64,000 bases of DNA. Source: Candidatus Trichorickettsia mobilis (GTDB lineage Bacteria > Pseudomonadota > Alphaproteobacteria > Rickettsiales > Rickettsiaceae). The stretch covers positions 1,054,001 through 1,118,000 of the forward strand of contig NZ_OY728607.1 of assembly GCF_963422225.1 (NCBI RefSeq), written 5' to 3'. The position numbers and the translations under genes were made by a program. This document shows, piece after piece, positions 19,177 to 28,433 of this stretch. The notes under the pieces were generated by a model. The model made no database searches. It was not told where the DNA came from and saw nothing but the letters and a program-made list of their open reading frames with translations. Position 1 is the first letter of the stretch. The number at the start of each line of letters is the position of its first letter.

Positions 19177-21426
19177 ATGTTTAACGAAATTGTTAAAAAA
19201 ATTGAATGGGACGGTAAAACTCTGGAACTTAGAACCGGTAAAATCGCTCGTCAGGCGGATGGGGCTGTGTTAGTTACTATGGGTGATTCAGTGGTGCTAT
19301 GCACTACTGTTAGTAATAAAGAAATAAAAGAAGGGGTGAGTTTTTTCCCCTTAACCGTGCATTATAGAGAAATGGCTTTTGCTGCTGGTAAAATTCCTGG
19401 CGGTTTCTTGAAGCGTGAAGGTAGAGGCTCTGAGCGTGAGGTTTTGGTATCACGTTTAATTGATCGACCAATCAGACCGCTATTTCATCCAGCGTTTTTT
19501 AATGAAACCCAAGTAATTTGTACTGTACTTTCATACGACCCTGAGTGTAATACCGATATTCTGGCAATTATTGGCAGTTCTGCTGCTTTAGCCTTATCTG
19601 GTGTGCCATATTTAGATGTTATTGCAGCTAGCAGAGTAGGTTTGGTCAATGAAAAATTTGTTTTGAATCCATCATCAGAAATATTAAAAAATAGTAAACT
19701 TGATTTAGTGGTGGCCGGTACTAGCAGTGCGGTAATGATGGTAGAATCTGAAGCAGATTTATTATCAGAAGCGGTGATGCTTGAGGCGATAAAGTTTGGT
19801 CATGAGGCTTTTCAACCAGTAATTCAAATGATTAATGAGTTAGTAATTGATGCTGGTAAACCAAAATGGGAGATTTGTGAATTATTTCCAGTTACACTAA
19901 AAGAACAAATCAGAAAAATGAAAGAAACAGCGATTCGCGATGCTTTTGCTATTAGTAGCAAACATCAAAGAATGCGTCAGTTGCAGTTGATTGTAGGGCA
20001 GGTGATAGAGGAAATACAGAATAACCCAGAAACTCAATTTTCAGAGTTGCAGATTAAGTCTGCTTTTGAAGAAGTAGAGGCTGAGGTTTTACGTAATGAT
20101 CTTTTGGAAAAAAAGATTCGGATTGATGGTAGAACACCAACAGATATCAGGCAGATAGATTGTCAGGTGGCATTTTTGCCTAAAACTCATGGTTCTGCAT
20201 TATTTACTAGAGGGGAAACGCAAGGCTTGGTTGTAGTTACTCTTGGCACTAATCAAGATGAACAAATAATAGATGGCTTAGAAGGTGAATATAAAGAAAG
20301 TCTGATGCTTAATTATATTTTTCCCCCTTATTCAGTTGGTGAATCTACGCCACTAAGAGCGCCGGGGCGTCGAGAAGTTGGTCATGGTAAGCTGGCGTGG
20401 CGTGCTCTGAATAAAGTAGTGCCAACAAAAGAACAATTTCCATATTCTATTAGGATAGTATCCGAAATTACCGAATCTAATGGCTCTTCTTCGATGGCCA
20501 CAGTATGTGGGGCATCGATGGCACTTATGGATGCTGGAGTACCCATTAAAGAACCGGTGTCAGGTATAGCAATGGGATTGGTCAAGGAAAATGGACGCTT
20601 TATAGTATTATCTGATATTTTAGGAGATGAAGATCATCTTGGTGATATGGATTTTAAAGTGGCTGGTGGTCATGAAGGGATTACTGCCTTACAAATGGAT
20701 ATCAAAGTAAATGGTATTACTTTTGAAATTATGGAGCAAGCGCTGGCGCAAGCAAAAATTGGCCGTATTCATATTTTAGAGCAGATGTGTAAGACTATTG
20801 CTAGCTCAAGCCTTGATGTTAGTCAGTACGCACCAGTAATCAAAACATTCAAAATTGATAAGGATAAAATACGTGAAGTCATCGGCTCTGGTGGTAAAGT
20901 AATTCGTGAAATTTGTGATAGTACGGGGGTCAAAATTGACATTGCTGATGATGGTACTATTTCAGTATCAGCAGTTGGTAAGGCTAAAATTGATGCAGCA
21001 ATTATCAGGATTGCAGCGATTGCCTTTGATCCACAGGTTGGAGATGTTTTTGATGGTACGGTAGTTAAAATTTTAGAAGCTGGAGCTTTTGTAAATTATT
21101 TAGGAAACAGAGATGGCTTTGTTCATATTAGTGAAATTTCTCATAGCAAAATCAAATCTGTTGAACAGGTATTAAGCCATGGTGAGGTTGTCAAAGTTAA
21201 AATTGTTGGTTTTGATAATAAAGGCAAGGCAAAATTGACTATAAAAAATGCCAGTGACCAAATAATAGCAGCGCCAACTGAAGAAGCGATAGTAGCACCA
21301 GTGCCAGCAGCTGTTGATGATAATATTAGAGAGGATAATAAGGATAATAAACAGCCATCAAATAAAAAATGGCAACAAACTCCAGAAGAGCAGAATACAA
21401 CAAGGGAGCGTAAGTATTTCACTTAA
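19177..21426 (+). CDS. pnp: Polyribonucleotide nucleotidyltransferase (PNPase)
   Basis: This 3'-to-5' phosphorolytic exoribonuclease of the RNA degradosome has 749 residues. It has two RNase PH-like domains, with [28 protein letters not shown] in the first and [13 protein letters not shown] and [18 protein letters not shown] in the second. A KH domain ([12 protein letters not shown], about residue 568) and an S1 domain ([20 protein letters not shown]) follow. A short basic and acidic low-complexity tail ends the protein. The ribosome site AAGGAAT sits before the ATG. Two repeats separate it from rpsO. Confidence 0.97.
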   Translation: MFNEIVKKIEWDGKTLELRTGKIARQADGAVLVTMGDSVVLCTTVSNKEIKEGVSFFPLTVHYREMAFAAGKIPGGFLKREGRGSEREVLVSRLIDRPIRPLFHPAFFNETQVICTVLSYDPECNTDILAIIGSSAALALSGVPYLDVIAASRVGLVNEKFVLNPSSEILKNSKLDLVVAGTSSAVMMVESEADLLSEAVMLEAIKFGHEAFQPVIQMINELVIDAGKPKWEICELFPVTLKEQIRKMKETAIRDAFAISSKHQRMRQLQLIVGQVIEEIQNNPETQFSELQIKSAFEEVEAEVLRNDLLEKKIRIDGRTPTDIRQIDCQVAFLPKTHGSALFTRGETQGLVVVTLGTNQDEQIIDGLEGEYKESLMLNYIFPPYSVGESTPLRAPGRREVGHGKLAWRALNKVVPTKEQFPYSIRIVSEITESNGSSSMATVCGASMALMDAGVPIKEPVSGIAMGLVKENGRFIVLSDILGDEDHLGDMDFKVAGGHEGITALQMDIKVNGITFEIMEQALAQAKIGRIHILEQMCKTIASSSLDVSQYAPVIKTFKIDKDKIREVIGSGGKVIREICDSTGVKIDIADDGTISVSAVGKAKIDAAIIRIAAIAFDPQVGDVFDGTVVKILEAGAFVNYLGNRDGFVHISEISHSKIKSVEQVLSHGEVVKVKIVGFDNKGKAKLTIKNASDQIIAAPTEEAIVAPVPAAVDDNIREDNKDNKQPSNKKWQQTPEEQNTTRERKYFT

Positions 21427-21570
21427 GTAATATTTTGTTTTTTTAAGAGGTTTAGTTATATGGTGCTGAATTCTGTATACATTTCATGAGCATTCACAGT
21501 TTTTAAATGCTCTCACTGTCATTCTTGTGTTATTCATTAGTGTCTGGGATCCCGATTCGTACTGTCATCC

Positions 21571-21717
21571 CGAACACATAACGCCATCCGAACACATAAC
21601 GTCATCCCGAACGCAAAGGGTTCATCCCGAACTTGTTTCGGGATCTCATCAGGACTTCATAAGATCCCGAAACAAGTTCGGGATGACGTTATGTGTTCGG
21701 ATGGCGTTATGTGTTCG
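21571..21717. repeat. CATCCCGAAC hairpin repeat, copy 2, nested
   Basis: A long inverted repeat has a right arm of about 57 bases that matches the left arm perfectly except for about 20 extra bases in the left one. The core is the same as copy 1. The outer part is a doubled CCGAACACATAACG unit. No gene is seen in the pnp-lptF gap. Confidence 0.8.
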
Positions 21718-21746
21718 GAATATTGCGTGTTCGGGAGTATGTATAT

Positions 21747-21781
21747 AGGTTCAACAATTCTGGAATTGAGTTGTTGAACCT
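21747..21781. terminator. Hairpin in the pnp-lptF gap
   Basis: Two perfect 11-base arms (AGGTTCAACAA and TTGTTGAACCT) enclose a 13-base loop. There is no following T run, so it may be an RNA processing hairpin or small repeat rather than a rho-independent terminator. Confidence 0.45.
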
Positions 21782-21847
21782 ATGCAGGAATGACATCAGT
21801 GGTATATAAAAATATACATAGTACCTAGTTTTAAATAAATTCTTATA

Positions 21848-22927
21848 ATGTTATTAATTTACAAACGTTATCTTGTTAGGAGTATTTTACCACCGTTAAT
21901 TATAATTACTTTTGTAATTACTGGAGTAGTATGGATAACTCAAATATTAAAATTATTATATTTGATTGATAAAGGTATAGCACTAAAACATTTTTTATAT
22001 TTAATTATCCTAATAATTCCGTCTTTGTTATTTATTATCTTGCCATTTGTAACGGTGCTTGCAGTTATTTATACTTATCATCGTTTTAATGAAGAAAGAC
22101 AGCTCATAACTTTAAGAAATGCTGGTCTTAGCAATGCAAAACTTGCGACTCCTGCATTATTAATTGCTATTATTGTAACGTTGTTTTCGTATTATATTGC
22201 AGCGCAGCTAATGCCATCGGCTTTTATAAAATTGAAATCGGATTTGAGCTTCATAAAAAATAATTATGCTTCTAATATTATTAGTGAGAAAACCTTCAAC
22301 CAAATTTCAAAACTAGTAACTATTTATGTCGATAAAAAATTACTTGATGGTAGTCTACAAGGTATTATTTTATTTGATAATCGTGAGAGGGGACTAAAAC
22401 CAGCGATATTATTTGCAAATTCCGGCTATTTTCAGATATTGGATAATAATCCTTTGCTTCAATTAGAGAAAGGTAGTAGACAGGCTTATGATAAACAAGG
22501 CAATTTAACTAGATTGGCATTTGATAGCTTAATCCTTGAATTAAAATATAATAGTTTAATTTCAGTAGAAAAAGATGCCTATAATCGTGATATTAATGAG
22601 TATTATATTGATGAATTATTATCACCAGACGCTAGATTGCCTGAATCAAGAAGAATAAAATTGCGAGTGGAAGGACATCAGAGATTGATTTGGCCGTTAT
22701 ATAATTTAATATTTACTTTTGTTGGGTTAGCAGTTTTTTTGAAATACCCTTATAACAAAAAATCTCAGTTCAAACAATTATTGACCACTGCATTAATAAT
22801 AGTAATTATTGCTTTCTACCATTTTACCATACAAAATATTGCATCACGAGATTTTAATTTTATTTATATTTCATATATTAATTGTCTAATAAGTATATTA
22901 GGTGGTATTTTTCTGTATACTAGGTAA
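21848..22927 (+). CDS. lptF: LPS export permease of the LptF/LptG family
   Basis: This 359-residue inner-membrane subunit belongs to the LptBFG complex that extracts lipopolysaccharide. It has the family layout: three N-terminal helices (residues about 12-115), a periplasmic beta-jellyroll domain (about 130-270) and three C-terminal helices. FNEERQLITLRNAGLS is the conserved cytoplasmic coupling region, and LPFVTVLAVIYTYHRF is typical. LptF is preferred over LptG from the N-terminal wording, with some uncertainty. No lptG is adjacent. Confidence 0.82.
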   Translation: MLLIYKRYLVRSILPPLIIITFVITGVVWITQILKLLYLIDKGIALKHFLYLIILIIPSLLFIILPFVTVLAVIYTYHRFNEERQLITLRNAGLSNAKLATPALLIAIIVTLFSYYIAAQLMPSAFIKLKSDLSFIKNNYASNIISEKTFNQISKLVTIYVDKKLLDGSLQGIILFDNRERGLKPAILFANSGYFQILDNNPLLQLEKGSRQAYDKQGNLTRLAFDSLILELKYNSLISVEKDAYNRDINEYYIDELLSPDARLPESRRIKLRVEGHQRLIWPLYNLIFTFVGLAVFLKYPYNKKSQFKQLLTTALIIVIIAFYHFTIQNIASRDFNFIYISYINCLISILGGIFLYTR

Positions 22928-22992
22928 AAATCAATGTCAGAAGTAGAATCGTCATGGCGAGGAATGCTTGTGTGTAGAGTTTGATTTTGACC
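22922..22992. repeat. Eroded ACTCGGTGAAAATC-family element
   Basis: The lptF stop region reads GGTAAAAATCAA, and GTTTGATTTTGACC follows at about 22980. These are the inner parts of the end arms of copies 1 and 2, but the central hairpin is lost. It sits directly after a stop codon like the other copies. Confidence 0.5.
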
Positions 22993-23049
22993 AACCCAAC
23001 GCCCTCCAATTTTTCATGTCACAAGAATTTACATAGAAGTAAGGTGAGT

Positions 23050-24528
23050 ATGAATTTTTATGATTTACCACAATTTTTAAAATTCTTGGAACAAAAGCAA
23101 CAACTTAAACGCATTAGTCATCCGGTGCAAGCGCATCTTGAGATTACTGAAATCAGTAAAAGATTTTTAGAAGCTAATGGTCCAGCTTTATTGTTTGAGA
23201 ATGTAATTAAGCAAGATGGAACATCATCGACAATTCCGGTATTAACCAACTTATATGCTAGTACCGAGCGCATTGCCATGGGTCTTGGGCTAAGTAATTC
23301 AACAGAATTAAAAGAATTAGGACAATTGTTGGCAATGTTAAAGCAGCCTTCGCCACCATCATCAATAAAATCAGCATTCTCAATGTTGCCAGTATTTAAA
23401 AGAATATTAGCAATGTCTCCTAAAAAAATATCAAGAGCACCATGTCAGGAATTAGTGATTAGAGATCCGGATCTAACAATATTGCCGATTCAAACATGTT
23501 GGCCAGCGGATGTTAGTCCGCTTATTACTTGGCCGATTATTGTAACCAAGGGACCAAGTGATGCTTTAATTGATAACTATAATCTTGGTATTTACCGGTT
23601 GCAGCCGGTAGGTAAGAATAAATTAATAATGCGTTGGTTAAAGATGCGTGGCGGTGCAGAGCATCACAAACGCTGGCGAGAGAGTCGTAGCCAACCATTT
23701 CCGGCGGCAGCAGTAATTGGCGCTAGTCCTGCAATTACTATGGCAGCCACTATGCCTTTACCTGATAATGTTTCAGAATATCATTTCGCCGGGTTATTAA
23801 ATAATAAAAGAATAGAGTTAGTGAATTGTATAAGTATAGATTTGCAGGTTCCGGCCAGTGCTGAGATAGTTCTTGAAGGTGAGGTTAGTTTAGATGAATA
23901 TTTACCGGAAGGACCATTTGGTGATCATACCGGTTATTATAATGATGTTGAATGTTTTCCGGTGTTTCACGTCAAAGCCATTACCATGAAGCACAAGCCA
24001 ATATATCTCAGTACTTATACTGGTAAACCACCAGATGAGCCTTCAATTATTGGTGTTGCATTAAATGAAATATTTTTGCCGATAATTCAACAACAATTTC
24101 CAGAAATTACTGATTTCTGGTTGCCTCCAGAAGGGTGCTCGTATCGAGTTGCGGTAGTCTCGATTAATAAGTCATATCCAGGGCATGCCAAAAGAATTAT
24201 GATGGGTATTTGGTCGTATTTAAGACAATTTATGTATACGAAATTTGTAATTATCGTAGATCATGATATTAATATACGTGAATGGAAAGAAGTGATTTGG
24301 GCGATATCTACTCGCAGTGATCCTTATCGGGATACGGTGTTTATTCAAAATACGCCTATAGACTATTTGGATTTTGCTTCGCCGGAATCAGGATTAGGTA
24401 GTAAGATGGGAATTGATGCCACCAATAAGATGTCACCAGAGACTAGTAGAAATTGGGGAGAAAAAATTAGCATGAGTGCAGAAGTTATTAATAAAATTGA
24501 TAAAATCTGGCATATTATTAATTCTTAA
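23050..24528 (+). CDS. ubiD: UbiD-family decarboxylase (ubiquinone pathway)
   Basis: This 492-residue enzyme decarboxylates 3-polyprenyl-4-hydroxybenzoate with a prenylated FMN cofactor made by UbiX. Visible motifs are [37 protein letters not shown], the [11 protein letters not shown] segment, [12 protein letters not shown] and [17 protein letters not shown]. The ATG at 23050 ([13 protein letters not shown]) with AAGGTGAG before it matches the family start. An upstream extension of the frame to 22981 runs through repeat sequence and is not used. Confidence 0.93.
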   Translation: MNFYDLPQFLKFLEQKQQLKRISHPVQAHLEITEISKRFLEANGPALLFENVIKQDGTSSTIPVLTNLYASTERIAMGLGLSNSTELKELGQLLAMLKQPSPPSSIKSAFSMLPVFKRILAMSPKKISRAPCQELVIRDPDLTILPIQTCWPADVSPLITWPIIVTKGPSDALIDNYNLGIYRLQPVGKNKLIMRWLKMRGGAEHHKRWRESRSQPFPAAAVIGASPAITMAATMPLPDNVSEYHFAGLLNNKRIELVNCISIDLQVPASAEIVLEGEVSLDEYLPEGPFGDHTGYYNDVECFPVFHVKAITMKHKPIYLSTYTGKPPDEPSIIGVALNEIFLPIIQQQFPEITDFWLPPEGCSYRVAVVSINKSYPGHAKRIMMGIWSYLRQFMYTKFVIIVDHDINIREWKEVIWAISTRSDPYRDTVFIQNTPIDYLDFASPESGLGSKMGIDATNKMSPETSRNWGEKISMSAEVINKIDKIWHIINS

Positions 24529-24562
24529 TAGCATTAGAATAAATAACAATGTTGATTTGATA

Positions 24563-24591
24563 TTGACTTTGAGCTAATTATCACGTATTAT
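24563..24591 (+). promoter_or_regulatory. Sigma-70 promoter of the cold-shock gene, long leader
   Basis: TTGACT (24563-24568), a 17-base spacer and TATTAT (24586-24591) make a near-consensus promoter. The start codon lies about 250 bases further on, leaving a long 5' leader with several possible hairpins. Long structured leaders are known to control cspA-type mRNAs. Confidence 0.65.
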
Positions 24592-24845
24592 GAACTTATA
24601 CGAGTTTTTCATAGTACTCTTTGCATGTATAATAAGCTACTTACTAGCGGTTGCAGCCTGTATACTAAATAGGTATACAACGCTCTTTTCGCAGTTAATT
24701 ACGATAGCGTTTTATTAAGGAGTAGAGTCGGTACTATATCTTATCTATCCAGTTCAAGTAGAAAAGATATAATATGCCGAGAGAAAAGCTCTTTGTCCTT
24801 TTTATAGTGAAAAGGCAATAACGCTAGATGTCGTAGGAGACAAGA

Positions 24846-25052
24846 ATGGCAAATGGTACTGTAAAATGGTTTAACCCAACTAAAGGTTTCGGCTTTATTC
24901 AACCTGAACAAGGTGGACAAGATGTATTTGTTCATATTAGTGCAGTTGAGCGTGCTGGACTTTCAATGTTAAATGAGGGGCAGCGTGTAAGCTATGAGCT
25001 TGCGACCAGCAATAATAAAACCTCTGCTGCTAATCTCAAATTATTAAATTAG
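24846..25052 (+). CDS. Cold-shock protein of the CspA family
   Basis: This 68-residue single cold-shock domain binds RNA and single-stranded DNA. RNP1 (KGFGFI) and RNP2 (DVFVHIS) are intact within [27 protein letters not shown] just before the ATG is the ribosome site. It is expressed alone from a promoter far upstream. The next gene downstream is a DEAD-box helicase; both are typical cold-response proteins. Confidence 0.95.
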   Translation: MANGTVKWFNPTKGFGFIQPEQGGQDVFVHISAVERAGLSMLNEGQRVSYELATSNNKTSAANLKLLN

Positions 25053-25130
25053 TTAGTAAACACAATAGACCTCTCTACAACTTGCTTAATAGAAACAAAA
25101 TGCAAAGAGGTTTAAGTATGCAACTAGAAT

Positions 25131-25277
25131 GTGATAGACCTCTTCGGAAACTGCATGTAAGAGAGGAATTTTTAGGAAGAACGAAGGCGAGCACCGCAGC
25201 GTACTCTTGTTTGTTTCGGAGCGGAGACAAGTTTTGACAACAAAATTACCTCTTAGATAAGTTTCTAAGAGGTCTAA
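25131..25277. repeat. Palindromic element, AGGAATTTTTAG family, copy 1
   Basis: The outer arms ATAGACCTCTT and AAGAGGTCTA enclose GAGGAATTTTTAGGAAGAAC on one side and TTTTGACAACAAAATTACCTC on the other. A core, GCACCGCAGCGTACTC, lies in the middle. Related copies lie at 27487-27599 and, in reverse orientation, at 53669-53813. Confidence 0.75.
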
Positions 25278-26034
25278 TGGTTCAAGCGCATAAATCGATG
25301 CAAGTGTTGTCTAGAAAGAAAGTTTCTTAAGATGGTCGCTGATTTTTCTTACTTTTTCTATTTATGCTATTATAGCAAAACCAATTGCATCACGTGTAGT
25401 AAGTTTTAGTTTCGATTGTGCTTGGTGTTACACTACATTGGCGCAGTCAAAACGAGAATCTACTGCTCGTGATTCAGTTTTGCTGTATAAATTCACTTGT
25501 GTTACCGTCTAAATAATTCTAGCTAATTTGATCTAATACGTCCAGTGTGTAGCTAAGTTCACTAAGGTTCAGACAAAGTGAATTGAAGAGCGAGGTTACG
25601 GAACGTAGATTATTTTGTTGGCCATACACCGGCAAAATTCTTTTGTATCAACCATTCTGTAGCAATAGGCTTCTTTTCAGACTGATTGATGATGATGGTT
25701 TTTATTCGACCTAGCTCTGCGCAAATTTTGACAGTAAAGTTACTGTCATAAAAATAATTTGAAAAGAAGTCTATCGTTATTCTATATCGACATGTCAGAA
25801 TACATGATCTAACTAAAAATAAGCTAAGTCCCAGAACAGAGTTAGTATTACGTTTAAATTAAAGTTTTTTATATTTTTTGTGTATAGTCAATTGATTAGA
25901 ACTTAGTGTGTTTGTTTAATCAAAGTTCAGCTATTATTTATAGGCTTTCTTCACGTTTAGCACCCAATTATACTGAATTGACTATAGCTATACGATAATT
26001 TTTATAATTTTATATATATTTTAAGGAGTTATTT
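25278..26034 (+). other. Long gene-free gap with RNA-like hairpins before the DEAD-box gene
   Basis: No gene is seen. Hairpins include a bulged stem at about 25452-25487 (CAAAACGAG against CTCG and GTTTTG) and a perfect 9-base stem, TGACAGTAA with TTACTGTCA, near 25729-25748. An inverted pair, GGCTTCTTTTCA and TGAAAAGAAGTCT, spans about 25660-25765 around the latter and may be another small repeat. A weak promoter (TTGACT at 25978, TATAAT at 26003, spacer 19) and a strong AAGGAG site precede the helicase gene. A structured leader or small RNA is possible. Confidence 0.4.
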
Positions 26035-27303
26035 ATGCAAAATTTTGATGCGTTGGGATTGCCCCAGCCGCTTCTATACTCATTGGAGTGCATGAAATTT
26101 AATGTACCGACACCAATTCAGGCGGAAGCTATACCTCCAGCTTTAAAAGGTAGAGATATTTTGGGATCAGCCCAAACCGGCACTGGAAAGACTGCGGCTT
26201 TTGGCATACCTCTTGTAGCAAATCTCTTGGTAAATACACTTAGTTCAGCGCTAGTATTAGTACCTACTAGGGAACTTGCTGGACAAGTTATGGCTATGCT
26301 AGAACAATTGCTTGGCAAAGGAAGTTCAATTAAAACCAGCTTGTTAATAGGTGGAGACTCGATGTCTAAACAACTTCTGCAACTAAAAAGACGTCCTAGG
26401 TTGATAGTAGGTACCCCAGGTCGAGTCAATGATCACTTAACTCGAAATAGCCTGACGTTACATAATACTAGTTTTTTAGTACTAGATGAAAGTGATCGAA
26501 TGCTTGATATGGGATTTGGTATACAACTAGACAAGATAGCTAAGTTTTTACCACTACAGCGTCAAACTTTGATGTTCTCTGCAACTTTACCAGCTAATAT
26601 TGTTAAACTTTCAGAGAAGTATTTAAAGCAACCTGTGCGTGTATCAGTGGGTTCTACGATCATACCAGCTGCAAACATAACGCAAGAAGTCATAAATACT
26701 ACTGAAACCGATAAATATCAACAATTGCTTAAACAATTGGATGCTCGGGAGGGGTCAATTTTAGTATTTGTAAAAACTAAACATGGAGCAGAAAAACTTG
26801 CGATTAAATTACGTGGTGATCAACATAGTGCTGATGCGATTCATGGTGATTTACGTCAAAACAAACGTGAACGTGTTATTCATGGATTTCGTACGAGTAA
26901 GTATCGGATTATGGTGGCAACAGATATTGCGGCACGTGGTTTGGATATTCCTCATATTGCACATGTAATAAATTATGATCTGCCTCAATGTCCAGAAGAT
27001 TATATTCATCGTGTTGGACGGACAGCTAGAGCAGGCGCAGCAGGTGCTGCTGTAAACCTGATTACTCCTCAAGATGGGCTAAAATGGAAAGCAATTCATA
27101 GGTTGATGCATCCTGGTGAAAAGATGGAGCGTAGTAGTATTAGTCATTTAACTGAGCATAAGCGACCAGGTTTTGATAGAAAGCCAAAGCATAAACATAA
27201 TACAAGTGCTCCACGAAGTAGTGCACCACGAAGTAATACTCCGCGAAGTAGCGCACCACGAAGTAATACTTTACGAGTTGATGCTTCTAGAAAATATAGC
27301 TAG
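26035..27303 (+). CDS. DEAD-box RNA helicase (RhlE-like) with DESD motif II
   Basis: This 422-residue ATP-dependent RNA helicase probably remodels RNA in the cold or during ribosome assembly. In order it shows the Q motif (PTPIQAEAIP), motif I AQTGTGKT, VPTRELA, TPGR, motif II as LVLDESDRMLDMG instead of DEAD, SAT in MFSATLP, ATDIAARGLDIPH and HRVGRTARAG. The Ala-to-Ser change in motif II keeps both acidic residues. The last 35 residues are a basic tail with repeated SAPRSNT-type units from a short tandem DNA repeat (about 27205-27280). Confidence in activity is good; the exact subfamily is less sure. Confidence 0.9.
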   Translation: MQNFDALGLPQPLLYSLECMKFNVPTPIQAEAIPPALKGRDILGSAQTGTGKTAAFGIPLVANLLVNTLSSALVLVPTRELAGQVMAMLEQLLGKGSSIKTSLLIGGDSMSKQLLQLKRRPRLIVGTPGRVNDHLTRNSLTLHNTSFLVLDESDRMLDMGFGIQLDKIAKFLPLQRQTLMFSATLPANIVKLSEKYLKQPVRVSVGSTIIPAANITQEVINTTETDKYQQLLKQLDAREGSILVFVKTKHGAEKLAIKLRGDQHSADAIHGDLRQNKRERVIHGFRTSKYRIMVATDIAARGLDIPHIAHVINYDLPQCPEDYIHRVGRTARAGAAGAAVNLITPQDGLKWKAIHRLMHPGEKMERSSISHLTEHKRPGFDRKPKHKHNTSAPRSSAPRSNTPRSSAPRSNTLRVDASRKYS

Positions 27304-27345
27304 AGCCATCAGTGGTTCACTAATAGTGAAGTCATCTCTGTGAAC

Positions 27346-27457
27346 ATTTCTCTGTAATGAGTAGGTTTATAGCTATTTAAATCTTAAAGTTCCATGTTTA
27401 ACATGAAAAAGGACTATAAGATCGAAATAGCGCACGATAAAGCCATTACAGAGAAAT
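27346..27457. other. Large imperfect hairpin after the helicase gene
   Basis: Perfect 14-base outer arms (ATTTCTCTGTAATG and CATTACAGAGAAAT) lie 84 bases apart. Between them are further partial pairings: GCTATTT with AAATAGC, ATCTTA with TAAGAT, and a CATGTTTAACATG tip. It may be a transcript end structure or a small mobile palindrome. A 15-base palindrome TTCACTAATAGTGAA lies just before. Confidence 0.5.
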
Positions 27458-27486
27458 CTATGTTTGTTAGAGCCGTCAGATCAGTA

Positions 27487-27599
27487 GATATATAAGAGAG
27501 GAATTTTTAGAAAAAACGAAGTCGAGTACTGCAAGCAGTTTCTATTGTTTGTTGTGGAACGGAGACGAGTTTTGACAACAAAATTACCTCTTATATATA
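27487..27599. repeat. Palindromic element, AGGAATTTTTAG family, copy 2
   Basis: The arms ATATATAAGAG and CTCTTATATAT enclose GAGGAATTTTTAGAAAAAAC and TTTTGACAACAAAATTACCTC, matching the copies at 25131 and 53669. The core is degraded. TTTCAAGACAGGCTTTTA follows, which resembles the outer arm of the 53669 copy. Confidence 0.75.
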
Positions 27600-27641
27600 A
27601 TTTCAAGACAGGCTTTTAGTGTGAGAAGTGAATGATTATAT

Positions 27642-27804
27642 AGGTAAACCGCTACGGTCGTTGGCTTATAAATCCTTACAGAACGTAAGATAAGGTGGGT
27701 GCCATATTTCTGTGCCACGGCAACAAAAAGAGACAGCTCCCCAAAAAAATTTAATTATTGTTCTCAAGCTTATTATAAACCTTGCGAACTCAAGCAGCCT
27801 ACCC
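27642..27804 (-). ncRNA. ssrS: 6S RNA
   Basis: Read on the minus strand this begins about 14 bases after the zapA stop, the position of 6S RNA in many proteobacteria. The ends pair over 11 bases (GGTAGGCTGCT with AGCGGTTTACC, allowing G-U). The 5' side has GAGTTCGCAAG, then AAGCTTGAGAAC, aligning with GATGTTCGCAAG and CCTGAGCC of the E. coli molecule as I recall it. The 3' side has CACCTTATCTTACG, a CTTAC/GTAAG hairpin and ATTTATAAGCC, matching the E. coli CACCTT hairpin and TTACAGCC. A sequence-wide open bubble is left between. 6S RNA binds sigma-70 polymerase and dampens transcription when growth slows. Confidence 0.8.
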
Positions 27805-27817
27805 AAAATCTAGCTTA

Positions 27818-28135
27818 TCATTTACCAATCTTTTGTGCAAGACTTTCTAAGTAAGTAGCTATACTACTTAAAGTTTCTGCAAATTGCTCTCGCTCATTAT
27901 AGTTATTATCCACTTCAGAGAAGCCAAGTTTATCTTGTAAATTATCTATTTCTTGTTGTAAACTTAATGTAGTTAATATTAATAATAACTCGAAAGGTGC
28001 GGATTGGTTAGTTGTTTTTAACTGCATCATTTTGTCGTTTATCGTAGTGGCTAAACTATGCAATAGCTCTTCTGAGCCATCGTTACAAAATAGTTTAAAA
28101 TTTTTATTATTTAGAGTTATGGTAACTATCGGCAT
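27818..28135 (-). CDS. zapA: Cell division protein ZapA
   Basis: This small 105-residue protein bundles FtsZ filaments at midcell. The N-terminal beta hairpin VTITLNNKNFKLFCNDGSEELL and the long C-terminal coiled-coil helix are typical. It overlaps the coiled-coil gene upstream by 29 bases and is followed by the 6S RNA. This order supports the call despite low sequence complexity. Confidence 0.85.
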   Translation of the reverse strand: MPIVTITLNNKNFKLFCNDGSEELLHSLATTINDKMMQLKTTNQSAPFELLLILTTLSLQQEIDNLQDKLGFSEVDNNYNEREQFAETLSSIATYLESLAQKIGK

Positions 28136-28337
28136 AATAACTTCTTATCTGCTCTAATTCAGCAACATATTTTTCTATTTGATCAACTGTTTGCTGACAA
28201 TAATATTCAAGCTGTTGATTTTTATTTTTTAATTGTCTTATTTCTTCCTGTTGAGATGCAAGTTGCATCAATAATTCATCCACTCTTTGGTCGATGTTTT
28301 GCATTAATAATTGTAACGATTCATAATTGATGTTCAT
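28107..28337 (-). CDS. Small coiled-coil protein upstream of zapA
   Basis: These 76 residues form almost entirely one coiled coil rich in Gln, Glu and Leu (residues about 10-68). A similar small coiled-coil gene commonly precedes zapA in alphaproteobacteria and may help division or pair with ZapA. No catalytic motif is visible. The 29-base overlap with zapA indicates co-translation. The real start could be either of the first Met residues, but the ATG at 28337 is simplest. Confidence 0.65.
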   Translation of the reverse strand: MNINYESLQLLMQNIDQRVDELLMQLASQQEEIRQLKNKNQQLEYYCQQTVDQIEKYVAELEQIRSYYADSYHNSK

Positions 28338-28433
28338 TTTGATTTCAGTGTTTCAATATACTTCTCTTAACACTTGTCTTAAAAGTAAGCATTTTGTACA
28401 AAATGCCTAGATATAAGTGAGGAATTCTATAGT

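Noticed and set aside
17336-21720. CRISPR array from the repeated CATCCCGAAC units
   Set aside because: The repeats are inverted hairpins at scattered sites without regular spacers or cas genes.
21527-21748. Seventy-three-residue frame after pnp
   Set aside because: Encoded by the nested palindrome; low-complexity His/Arg/Ser product, not a gene.
22981-23049. Upstream extension of UbiD
   Set aside because: It covers an eroded repeat and does not match the family N-terminus; ATG 23050 is preferred.
25278-26034. tmRNA, RNase P RNA or SRP RNA in the long gap
   Set aside because: None of the conserved core sequences of these RNAs could be found.
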